Assembly: GCA_963920765.1 (NCBI GenBank)
Contig: OY987247.1
Span: 8,900,471-8,964,470 of the forward strand
Direction: 5' to 3'
Length of the DNA: 64,000 nucleotides
Source of the DNA: Ulota crispa
Taxonomy: Eukaryota; Streptophyta; Bryopsida; Orthotrichales; Orthotrichaceae
Below, one piece after another: positions 34,061 through 44,421 of this stretch (positions within the stretch are counted from its first letter, which is position 1; every line of letters starts with the position of its first letter). The position numbers were made by a program, and so were the translations under genes. The notes under the pieces are model-generated. The model saw only the letters and a list, made by a program, of their open reading frames with translations. It had not been told where the DNA came from and made no database searches.

Positions 34061-34343
34061 TAGTGAATTAATATTGTACTTGAATTGTAAATTATAGTAC
34101 CATCATTTTTTTGCAAGTTTGGAGGCTATTTCAGCATATTGAAATATTTGTTTATAAGAATCTCTAAACCAAAAAAAGTTGGCTATTGTAGTTCAGTTTC
34201 ACCTCCACCAAGGTACCAGCCCATGGGCCTTCTCCAACACACCACGTGCTAGGCCAAATTTCCAATAGAGGATTAATAATGTACTTATATTGTAAATCAC
34301 AGTACTATCTCTATTTTGCAAGTCTGGAGGCCATTTCAGCGTA
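34006..34343. repeat. direct repeat, unit about 205 bp
   Basis: The block starting AGGTACCAGCCCATGGGCCT at 34006 recurs at 34211. Both are followed by 'caacacaccacgtgctag', 'ttgtaaat..agtac' and 'gcaagt.tggaggc.atttcagc'. Confidence 0.75.
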
Positions 34344-34347
34344 CTAA

Positions 34348-34769
34348 GCCCTAAAGGACCATGGCTTTTATTTTGTCACAAGATACTCAAACTTGTCACT
34401 TTTATGGCAAAGAGTAAAAAAGTTTGAAGATTGGTCTTTTTGCATATCTGACCGTAGGATCTTGTACTAGACTTGTATAAAAATGTGTCATTCAAAACTT
34501 AAAAACTTTGACTGCACATATTGCAAGATATATTAGCATTTAAAGTGTAAAAAACAAGCTTCTTTGCACCTTGCACGACTAGATTGTTTGACTTTGAACC
34601 TTTTTAACTTAAAATTTTTGCACCATGGAGTTTTGAGGTTTATTTTTAAGTTGTGGAGAATTGAGCTGAGAATCTTTGGAAAAAAACCAAAACAAAAAAA
34701 ACTTAATTTTCATTCTTTAAAAAAACATTAAATACAAGAATGTTAGACATTGAACAAAATCTTACATTG
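34348..34769. mobile_element. left part of a TTAA-family element
   Basis: Starts GCCCTAAAGGACCATGGCTT after CTAA. The interior ('gtcacttttatggcaaagag', 'gaccgtaggatcttgta') matches the reverse complement of 62400-62640 and 57960-58040. I see no right end; the TTAA element at 34774 starts directly afterwards. Confidence 0.5.
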
Positions 34770-34773
34770 TTAA

Positions 34774-35703
34774 CCCTTTAGTGCCCGGTTGACCACTTTT
34801 GGGTTGATTTTGGTACTCCGTGGTTCTTGTCATCTTTGTTCTATTTAGTTTGCAAAAACACAAAACGTAACGGAGTTGGGGGTTTAGTTTGTGCTCCTAC
34901 TGGAACAAATTTCAAAGCAAGGCATAAAGAAACATGGTAGCTATGCGTGTTTTACATATGAAGCTAAGAATCTCATACGGGTGTAACAAATGAAATACTA
35001 ATTCAGTGCAACCGCAACGTGGCCCCAAAGCCCACATATTGCACCCAAAGTATCCAGTGCTAACTCTCTAGCAATTGTGCAGAAGATGCATGGTTTATTT
35101 AGAAGTTCTACGTATAGCATATTTCAACTACAACATTACGTATTCTATGATTCCTTAGGCTTTGAAGGTTTGCAATGCTAAATGTGGGACCTTGTACCTC
35201 AAATGACACCCAATGTAGATGATATTAACCGATTGGATTTTGTGGAAACATGCTCCATGCATGTAGTATTCAACCATATATGTGTGGCCACGTTTGTATT
35301 CTTCCAATGCTCAATTTCACAAATCATGTCGTGAAATGCACAGATTGACTCAAATTTTGAATTTTTTTTTTGGAATGCAATAACCTAGAATGGGGCAATA
35401 GCCTCTATGAATCCCACTATTATCAAAAGTTTAATTGCATGATTGACACTAACTAGTTAGAGAGTCTCACGTTTTTGCACAACAAGTTTTTTTTGGATCA
35501 TCAAGCTTCTCACAATCCTCTCATGGAATCACTCCAATAGATCAAACTTTTTTTTTTAATATTCATATTGACGAAGTTTATAGCTTTGAAATGTTTGGTC
35601 TGATCTGATTTTAAAACCACAAATTTTGTCCTTGAATGTGTTTTATAGACATTATAGTGAAAATTTGAGGTGCCCCCCCAAATGGTTGACGGGCACTAAA
35701 GGG
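34774..35703. mobile_element. TTAA-flanked element with CCCTTTAGTGCCCG ends
   Basis: Starts CCCTTTAGTGCCCGGTTGAC and ends GTTGACGGGCACTAAAGGG, with TTAA at 34770-34773 and 35704-35707. The ends differ from the CCCCTAAAGG family, so this is a second group using the same target. There is no coding frame of note, and the arms do not pair beyond the ends. Confidence 0.8.
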
Positions 35704-35707
35704 TTAA

Positions 35708-36423
35708 TGACCTTGCACTGGAATTGAGTCGCAATAATCCCAATGGTGAGATTGTCCTAGCAAGTACCAAGCAATCATCACCCTTTCCAACAATATATAT
35801 TTTTTCAAAAATATTAAATTTGCATTCAAAAATGAAGTTTATAAATTATTTTTTCATAGCACAACCACACTTTCATCTGTAAAAAAATAGGAAAGAGGTG
35901 TGGTTCACCATGTTACAATTTATTGAGTTAGGAAGAAAGTAAAAAAACTAGTTTGTTCAATAAGTGATGTGGTAAAATGCTTCTAATACATGTAGTAATT
36001 CAAGATCACATCATGCGGTTCTTTCACAAAAGTGTTTATTTCCATGGATTTACTACACTGATCTATGGTTTAAGAATATACTCTACTTCTGTTTCGCAAG
36101 CGAGCATAATACAAATGCACAATACAATATGTAGAGGAGACATAGAGAAATGTAAATGCTTCATTCCATACCAAATTTTGCAAGTGCAACAACAAATGCT
36201 AAGCCTTCTTGGATCCTTCTTTTGAAAAAATTCCTATACATATTTACATCCATGTAGACTAGTTGCACACATTTCCAACAAAAACTATTTACTCATCTCC
36301 TCGTATTACAATGCCTTGTGCTTTGGTATGTATAAAAAATGTTTCAAAAATGTATAAACTAGCCATCTAGGAATCTAGGCATCTCCTAGATCTATAATGT
36401 GTTGCGCTAAGTCTATGTCATTT
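35708..36423. other. AT-rich spacer downstream of the RING gene
   Basis: No gene. Frame 35977-36225 (82 codons) has no motif. It may include the 3' untranslated region of the minus-strand gene. Confidence 0.35.
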
Positions 36424-38786
36424 TCAAAGAAACCTTTGCAGCTCTCCGTAAGATTGCAAAGTGGTCAACATCCTAACTGTTCTCACATCGTACCAGTTGT
36501 GGATGTGGTTGAATATGGAACTTAAGAGTTGAGCCTCGTGGAACGTATTGTCGGTAATGAAGGCAGATAGTTCCTCAAATGTCATATCGTCTTTCCATCC
36601 CAATGTGGTACCATTGTTGTCATATACAATGCCTTGTGGGTGGGGTTCAGGTGAATAGACATCTCTACGTTTGTCCCAATGTCCACCTGCGAGTTGACCT
36701 GCATACAATTGTCGCTCACGTTTGCCTTCCAAGATGACCCCTTTGATAATGCTGGTTATTTTTTCAACAATCCTACCCTCCATGGCGCACTGCATGGTTT
36801 GTGCCGGTTGATGCCGTGAGTCTCTGGACCACTTCCACATCCAGCACAAATCCTTCTTCCAATGCGACCTATTAGAATCCCTCGGTAAATTATCTTCCTC
36901 ATGCTTGTGATGAATTGGCATGTGGTCTAGGGTGCCAAACATTTAGTAAAGCCGTCCATGAAAGGGGGCCTTGCAAGTAATGCATCTCTTTCTGGTCACC
37001 ATGTAGGCAAGGAGACACCCAAGATGATACATATGCGGACACGTATCAAGGCTCCATTTGCCCTTGGGGCCATAAGGGTCTAGGCACACACTGCATATAG
37101 TGCTGTCTTTTAGAAACTCTAGAATTTCAAGCCACAATAAGGAGGGTTCGCCTACTTGGCCTAGGCGCAGGTACCTACATCGTGTAGTGTCATACTAGAA
37201 CTACAACTTGGGCGCCATTTTTCAATCAATGATTGCATTTAGGCGGTTTGTTGCCAACGTGGGGGGAACATCTCTTTGATGAGAGGCCACGAGGTCAAGC
37301 CAAAATACCGATGACTTTGATCATTGAATTCTACATCAATTCTCCTCAGTTCTTGCTGCATTTGCTGGGCTTTGTTTTCTGACATGATGCACGCCAGCTT
37401 CATCTTCAACAATGACAGCAGCATTCTCTTCCTTTCAGGGCTTTGGACCAACCTTGTATTCAAGGCTCAGAGGGTGTCCAATTGTTCTCTCAGATCAATG
37501 TTAGCTATGCTAAGAAACACAACATATTCTTCAGCTTCGTGGGAACAAAGTTCTAGGGCATGCATGGAGTTGGTTAGCTCTTCCATGCTTGCCTTTGTAC
37601 TCGCAACCTCTGCTTTCGCTCGCTTCGCACGTACACGCATGGCATTCAAATCCAATGTGAGCCCTCCAAGGTTCTGCACCGCTTGGATTGCTTCAGCCCT
37701 AGCCGCATTTGAACTTTCACCCCCAAAAATTTGAGGCAAGAATGATGAAAGAGGTTGCACCGCAAAGTCATTTGCACGAGTGGCGGCTACCGGGCTGTCA
37801 TCCGCAGCATATGTTGCGCTCGCCACGACATCATCTAGCGATGGAATGTTGTCCATGCTCGATCGTCCTCCGCGAGCTAAAAAGGTGGCTTGGCTTCTAA
37901 CTAGCTTGTCATTCTCATCTTTGAGACGCTACACGCTTACTCTATGGACTTCCACATCTGCTGCATGTGCCCTTACTGCCTCGTCCTTCTCTGCTCGCAA
38001 CGTCAATACTAAGTCGTGCAAGTGTTGGAGTTCCTCATCATTGGCTCCCGCTCCATGAATCAGGTTGAAGACAATATTCTCTTGTTGCGGCGGAACAATT
38101 GCGGTCACATGCTCCTCAGTTGCTGCTGGACCCACGATTTTGTTTGCTACATTTGGTACATGCAACTCGCGTTCCTCCAGTGGTTCAACCTCCACCGCCA
38201 CATCTTCAACTTCCGCTTCATGAAGAACTTCCACATGGCCCCAACCATCATTTGCCGGAATATCTTGTGCCATTGGTTCAACCTCTTCCATGTGCATTGG
38301 CATATTCTCCAAGGGCACGTCATCATTTGCAGGAATGCTGCAAAGTACGTTTGGAAACCGGTTTTTCCGTTTAGTGGCTTGGTAGGTAGTCCAATCTACA
38401 TCCTTCCCAAGAAAAACCTTTGCGTATACTATTTGGCACTGTGAGAGCGTCGCATCCTTCTTCGTGACTTCCCTCCAAAGTGCCAATGTCGCTTCCGTCA
38501 ACCTCTTTGTGAATGCAGCGTGCTTGCAAATCTTGATGTTCGCTACTCCAGATCTCACATGTATTTCATAAAGTATAAGATCCCAGTGGTGATTTATGTG
38601 GGCCCAATCAATATACTTCCGAAATGTCATTCTTGTCCATGGTTCCACCTCTTGTTCCCAACAATGACGTGCCAAAATCCCCACATCATGATATGTGTCC
38701 CAATCCACCACCGACATGTTCCCCCTCTTCTTCCTCGAGGGTTCACCTTCATTTCCTAAGTGAACTAGGGAGCTTAGAGTAGCCAT
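36424..38786 (-). pseudogene. decayed coiled-coil / RING-H2 finger gene
   Basis: Probably a RING-type protein, possibly a ubiquitin ligase by analogy; the family is not recognised. The start is MATLSSLVHLGNEGEPS at 38786. An N-terminal region with many Trp (VVDWDTYHDVGILARHCWEQ) is followed by an acidic part and heptad-rich coiled coil (to about 37240). In another frame comes CSVCLDPY..CPHMYHLGC..CITC (36943-37137), spaced like a C3H2C3 RING. A basic tail runs to 36424. In-frame stops occur at 37929 (TAG), 37467 (TGA) and 36943 (TAA). The frame change between 37239 and 37137 could be an intron. It is head to head with the kinase-like gene, with GACGG arrays between them. It could be a live multi-exon gene if the stops are intronic, but the coiled coil continues across two of them. 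Confidence 0.6.
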
Positions 38787-39049
38787 ACTATTTACCTGCA
38801 CAATAACAAACCATAGTCTATAGGAGGATACAAATGGCAAGTTGCTCTGCCTTTTGTTGCGTGTAGGCAATTGAAACTTGGCAAAGCAATGCCACATGTA
38901 TAACACTTCCCCTTGAATTGCAAATGCAAAGCTTTCTCAAGCAAAGACAAAGCAACTCAAAAGAGGAAGCACCGTAATGAAGGGATTTTGCAAGTTTATA
39001 CACCCCAATTACCCAAGCTAATTGGGTCGGTAGTTGGGGTCAAATCGGC
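38787..39049. other. 5' flank of the RING gene
   Basis: An acceptor-like 'ttattgtgcag' (minus strand) lies about 10 nt before the start codon, so a 5' untranslated exon further upstream is possible. No coding feature. Confidence 0.35.
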
Positions 39050-39600
39050 ATTACACCCTCAAATTTGGACCGTCAACGTGGACGGATGCGCCCCTCTATT
39101 GACGGCCAAGGCGTCCACGGAGCGTCCATGGAGGTTTGGCAGCCCGTCGACAAGTCTGGAGGGTCGTCCCCAGCCTCGTACCGCCATCATAAGAAGTTAA
39201 ATGCTGTCCCCATTAATCGACGGGCTGCGCATTGACGGGGAGTCCGTTGGCAGGTTTGGCGGACTGTCAGCCGCTTCAGGGGACTGTCGGCTACCTCAAT
39301 GGTCCGTCTAGAGGTTCGACAGGCCGTTCACAGGTTCGGATTCCCGTCTCGATGGTCAGGGCGCCTTCGTTAGCCTCGTGTTCTCATAATCATAAATAAT
39401 AGGCCGTCTAGGCCCATCAACAGCCTACATAGACGGACTTGCCAATATAATCGACGGCCATCATTGCTCCTCAACAACCCGCGCCACCTGTTGACGGCCT
39501 TGGCGGACGGATGGTCCATCCAGTTGGACGGCTACGATTGAACGTCGACGGCCCGTGGGTTGAGCGCGACGGCCCCCAAAACTCCCGTCCATCACTCCGT
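39050..39600. repeat. GC-rich GACGG/CCGTC array 1
   Basis: Strong local GC rise with repeated GACGG, CCGTC and 'gacaggccgt' words. A 20-bp period is clear around 39303-39360 (CCGTCTAGAGGTTCGACAGG, CCGTTCACAGGTTCGGATTC, CCGTCTCGATGG). It starts about 260 bp upstream of the RING gene start. Frames across it are low-complexity artefacts. Confidence 0.75.
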
Positions 39601-39989
39601 CCCTAGCAGGGTTTCCAAATCTAGCGATTTGGGGCAAAAGTGAACCAATTTTTGTTGACTAGCACCAATCCTATAGAAAATGAACTCTAATATTTGGATT
39701 AAATTGTCGAATAACTACAAACTTTGAAAAAACTTGGATGAAATTGCCAAATTGTGAATGAAAACCAACTTATAGACAGATAATATGTGCTAATGTGATA
39801 TTTTTTGCCCACTGTGTGGATGAATGTTGAAATATGGAGTAGCACTATAACAGTTTAAATTGCCGCTTGGCACTTCTTAAAAAAGGAAAAAAAAAAACTT
39901 GATCCCCATTGGACGCGGGCCCGTCCATTTTGATGGTTTTGAGTTCTAATGGACGGTGAATACAACTCCATATAAAAAAGGTATTTCAA
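39601..39989. other. spacer, possibly a diverged AACACTAGAAAAA-type repeat
   Basis: Words such as 'ttggatgaaattgccaaatt' and 'gtgtggatgaatgttga' recall the dispersed repeat at 2145, weakly. Confidence 0.3.
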
Positions 39990-40668
39990 CCCCTAAAGGA
40001 CCACAACCTTTTTTCTTTGAAAAAAAAAAAAAAAAAAAAAAAATTCCGCCCCAAAATTTCAGGCGCCTTTAACCACTCTTATAACAAAAAAGTTGATGTA
40101 TCCCAAGCTGCGCTTTTTTTTCCCACGTAGGAGATCAATGTTGGTATATGTGGGAGAATTTTCAAATCAATTGGATTTGTACACCAAAAGGGAAAAAATA
40201 GTAAGTAAAAAAATGTAGGGAATGAGTCAAAACACTAAATTGTTAAGCATTTAATTATTGAAATGAAAAATGCAAATCCTAAAGGTTATAGGATTTAGGG
40301 TAAAATGTCTATTTCCTTTGGTTTAATTCTAATTCTAAAATAGGGGAAATTGAGTAAAACAAAGGACTTCAAAGTTCAAAATTTTTGTGGAATTAATTAA
40401 TGCTCACTCCTTGGTAACCCCCTTACGGTTCACAATATCATGTATTTGTTCAACAATGGAATAACAAGGTTCCTATTTAAAACACATAGCAATAATAGTT
40501 GGAATGGCCTAAAACTTGCACATTCACTTTTGATTAGGGTGTGTGACATGTGGGAATTTTTTGGGAGGAAATTGAAACATGGTTCATGGTGACCCCTTTG
40601 GAGGTCACATATTCAAATATTTGCCAAAGGATGGGATATCCGGTTGTTTATTTAATGGCATTTAGGGG
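39990..40668. mobile_element. TTAA-family MITE between the RING and kinase genes
   Basis: Starts CCCCTAAAGGACCACAACC after TCAA (mutated TTAA) and ends GGCATTTAGGGG before TTAA (40669-40672). It contains a 24-nt A run (40020-40043). The interior 40120-40450 matches 58190-58450. Confidence 0.65.
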
Positions 40669-40859
40669 TTAATTGAGCATAGGGATCAATGAGCGTGTTT
40701 AGTTCTGTAGGAATATTTTGGGAATTAAATGACCCAATGTTGGTTTTCACCCACTTCCTGCTAGTTCTTGCAGCAAGGGCGACGTGTGTACGAATTCCTT
40801 CAGTTGCAATCTAGAGTGAATTTTCACAGATAGTCTGACTATAGGTTGCTCCAATTGTC
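40669..40859. other. spacer between a TTAA-family MITE and array 2
   Basis: No feature recognised. Confidence 0.3.
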
Positions 40860-41175
40860 TTCGCAGGGTATCCAATGGACGGCCTGCCCATCCATTGGAC
40901 GATTTCCACATCCATTCCCCGGATGGCCTCTTTGACGGACTACCCATCTCCTCGTTGGCGTGCCCAGGACCCTAGACGGCCTGCCCGTTGCCTGGACGGC
41001 CCGCCCGTCCCATAGACAATCTCTCATTGCCTTGTTCGCCTGCCCGTCGCCAAGATGGCCCGCCTGTTGACCAGACGGCCTGCCCGTCTCCAGAGGATGG
41101 ATTGCCCGTCCACTCAATGGACAGCCCGTCCCCTCGACAGACTTCTCGTTCCCTCAACGAACTGCCTGTCCACAA
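40860..41175. repeat. GC-rich GACGG array 2, 20-bp period
   Basis: Units such as GACGGCCTGCCCGTTGCCTG, GACGGCCCGCCCGTCCCATA and GACGGCCTGCCCGTCTCCAG follow one another at about 20-bp spacing. Each unit is partly palindromic (GACGG..CCGTC). It ends about 215 bp before the kinase-like start codon. A C run and G run lie near 41310-41320. Frames over it (40747-41233) are artefacts. Confidence 0.85.
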
Positions 41176-41388
41176 AAATCACCTTCTTATACATCACTTT
41201 TGGTTTCATTTGCACAAGTCTCTCCTGCTTTGACAGTGCTTCCTTGTCTTGGATTGACTTTGATCCTTGCTTGGGAGCGTGGGTACTTGGGTAGGGGCTC
41301 AGGTGAAGGAGGGGGGGGGGAAGGTTTTGCAAATTTTGCAACCCTTAAATCCTAAATCCTTTGTTTCTTATACTTGATTTATATTTCA

Positions 41389-43052
41389 ATGGCCAAGCGA
41401 GATTTTTCAAAGGAGAAGGTGGATGCTTGGTTCATAGGCATTGGGAATCGAGTTGTGCAAATATCTCCGGAATCAACAGATTGCGTGTCGGAGGGCGTGG
41501 CGGTTGTACCAGATGGAGCCAACGCTCATGGTATTGGGGAATCTTAAAAGGAGAAGAAGCAAAAGCAACAAAAATGGCACAGAGCTTCTAGCCCAAAAGA
41601 TTGGCCAAGCAAAACTGCAATGAGGAAGTTGCACGAAGTGGCGTTGATTTTTTTTGAGCAGTACTGGATCTCACAGTTGGACAAGGCATACATCTCAAAG
41701 GGAACCCATGGATTGGATCTTGTGAAGAGGAAGTTGGGGCACATGTTATAGACAACAATGCGTGATGATGAGTGGCTGGAAGATCGCATGAAAGAGAACT
41801 TTGATAAATGGCTTGATGATCAAGTGCAGACGTGCATTTGCAACCTTGCCCAAGTGGCCAAGAACATTAAAGCCTTCAAACGGGATGATGAGCCAAAGCA
41901 ACCAATGTTGAAGCTGCTGCATAGGAAGGTATACTGGTGGCACAATGCAATCCGTGGATTCTCCTTGAGCAATATCTGTTTTGCTTTGTGGTTTCAGAAG
42001 AGTCAAAACTTGGCCATAGGTCAAGGGGCAGTAAGAGGGGTGGTGTTCCTTGAGCGAGGGGTGGTGGTGAACGCCTTTTCCAACAGCAACAAGCAAGGAG
42101 GCATGGACGGGTGCGTAGGGTGGGCCTCCAGAACTCAAAGCATATTCCCGATACAATGGAAGTAGCGAGCAAAACATCTTTGCATGTTGATGACTTGAAG
42201 AAGGCTAGGGAGAATTTGTCCATCAAGGCATTGGTTTGCCCATGCAAGCATCCAGGAGTCATCAAATTCTTTGTAGTGAATGACATGACTATGGAGTGTT
42301 ATTCCTAGTGGTGGAATGGAGGTACTCTGGGTGCCATGTTTCACTTGGACCACAACAACAAAGATTATGACAAGATTGGAGAGCTTGCTTATCACGCACC
42401 TCCACAAGTGATGGAAGAAGCAAAACAAATCATGGCATATAGACACAACCGCACCAAACTAGCGTGGGCGTTGATTTGCATCGCGGACGCTGTGAAACAA
42501 TATTTGGTAGTATACAACGACATAACCCCAAATAACATCATGTTGCACTTTCCAAAAAATGATGGAAGAACTAAATGGATTGGGCTATGCGATTGGGGGA
42601 TGGGAAGTTGCATGAATGAAATAACCCCATCGTTGTATCAATTCCAAGACCCTCAACACTTGCAGACCACTAGACAAAAGCGTTGTTGGATGGCACCGGA
42701 ATTGATGTACTTGACTGGAGGGGTAGGATCTTTGCTCTCTCCCACTTGTGTGGTTAAACCACCATGTGTAAGTATACACACGGATGGATATGCAGAAGGG
42801 AAAATCGTGGCAAATTTTTGAAATGAAGATTGAAGAAATGAGGAGATGATTCCTGATAATACTGCATTTGGTATGTTCCAAGCAACATTGGGTGCATTGT
42901 GCAAGGATGATCCACTGCAAAGATGCTCAGTGACATATGCCGTGCAACGACTTAGTGGGGCTCCAACTAATTGGCAGCCACCCATAGGTTCCTACCACGA
43001 TGCGCGAAAGGAACAAGAAATGAAGGAAGAACAAGCCAAAATGGAAGGCTAG
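41389..43052 (+). pseudogene. decayed protein-kinase-like gene with a novel N-terminal region
   Basis: The start is MAKRDFSKEKVDAW at 41389. The N-terminal 230 or so residues are helical and not recognised. The kinase fold follows in another frame from about 42080: VASKT (beta-3 Lys), KHPGVIKFF, then VVYNDITPNNIM (catalytic loop, with YND where HRD is usual), LCDWGMG (DWG for DFG), WMAPELMY (APE), and a C-lobe ending CKDDPLQRCSVTYAVQRL. A charged tail closes it at 43052. In-frame stops at 41545 (TAA), 41749 (TAG), 42306 (TAG), 42819 (TGA) and 42831 (TGA), plus one frame change near 42080, indicate decay. The catalytic Asp and Asn and the metal-binding Asp are kept, so its ancestor could have been active. 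It is divergent from the RING gene, with arrays 1 and 2 between. Confidence 0.7.
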
Positions 43053-44421
43053 GCATTAGTATACTACAATTCAAGTGCACATTTTGGGATTTCCTACATA
43101 GCACTGGCGTCCATTATAGTATTGGAGAAGTACATGTGTAACAATGCTAGCATTATATTTTCAATGTACTGTTCTCTGAGCATTTTTTAAAATATAAATA
43201 CATATATATTTTCTTGGTCCTTTGGTGGCTTTTTGTACTGAATGGTTTTGCCGTATATTATTAAGATCGTAATAAGTGTGCCTTGAAGTTGTATGCAATT
43301 ATGCAAATTTCAACAAAAGAACTAGAAGCATGGCATGTGCTACCGCACCTTAAACTTTTATAGAAAATGCCTAAACCCGTGAAGGACCATTATAAGTTGG
43401 GGGGGGGTCATTGGCCTTTGGGAATTTGGAATGTATCTATGTCCGAAGTACCTTGTGTGATTGTATTAGAATATTAGTTCAGGTAAAGTAGAACTAAGAA
43501 GTCCCTTATTTTAATCAATTTCCTATATTTTGGGAAACCCATGAAACCACCATTAATTAAGTTGTTTATCATAATTTCCTAAATCCATTCATAGATGTTA
43601 CTCATTCTATACTTTTTTCTACTTCCTAATATTCCGTGTGTCCTAAGCTCGTATGTATGGTTACAATTTATATGAAAACTCTTCCACCTGAAGCTAACTA
43701 CAATTTTTCATCTTGTGCACGAAGAACTCATAAAGCAGTACCTAGTAACATGGTTCATTTATTAAAAATAAGGGAAGGGTCAAAGCCGTATGAGTGCACA
43801 AATTGTATGGGCATCATGGATTTTCATTTTCATCACCTTACATGAAAATACTATATCCCACAACACAATGTACATTTGGAAATAGCTGACCTTCACAAAT
43901 ATCTGTTGTAGTCTTTGTCATGACATCCCTAAACCCTAAACCCTAAATACATAACAAAGAATCCCTTTAGAACCCTGAACCCTCATAGAAGTGGCAATTT
44001 GCATAGACTTTTACACAGCAAAAAAATTTGTCATATAGAGGGTGAAGTGCTGAACGGTCTAAACCCTAATACCCACACAGCATGCACATTTTAGTACTAC
44101 ATAACATGCGTAAATTGACAAAAGCACTATAAGTTTGTAAATCTCATGTCTTCTAGGAAGAACAATAAATTTCAAAACCGATTTTTGATTTAAAGTTTAA
44201 AGAAATTATACCCTAAACTAGGCTAACATAACAAAACTTTGACATGGTGTGCATGAAGGATGTGAATTGTAATTAAGCACGTCCTTCATGACTTTGTGTG
44301 AGCAAAATGAGTGGCACTTCATATTAATGCAGAAATTGGCATGCACAATAATGACCAATGACCTTCAAAAATCATTGCAAATGACAACATGAAGATGTTG
44401 CTCTATTCCACATAGAAGCAC
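43053..44421. other. spacer with a degraded TTAA-family left end and telomere-like repeats
   Basis: At about 43373-43480 'taaacccgtgaaggaccatt' and the following 'gtatctatg..gtaccttgtgtgat' are a decayed left arm of the TTAA family. A G run lies near 43400. At 43926-43948 three CCCTAAA-type units match the plant telomere repeat. No gene is seen; frame 43636-43845 has no motif. Confidence 0.5.
43926..43948 (+). repeat. short interstitial telomere-like repeat
   Basis: About three tandem CCCTAAA units, the plant-type telomere motif. It is too short to mean a chromosome end. A further 'gaaccctgaaccct' occurs at 43971. Confidence 0.7.

Noticed and set aside
40747..41294. Frames over the GACGG arrays (here and at 39050 and 47765)
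   Set aside because: Open only because of GC-rich short-period repeats; they occur on both strands with no motif.
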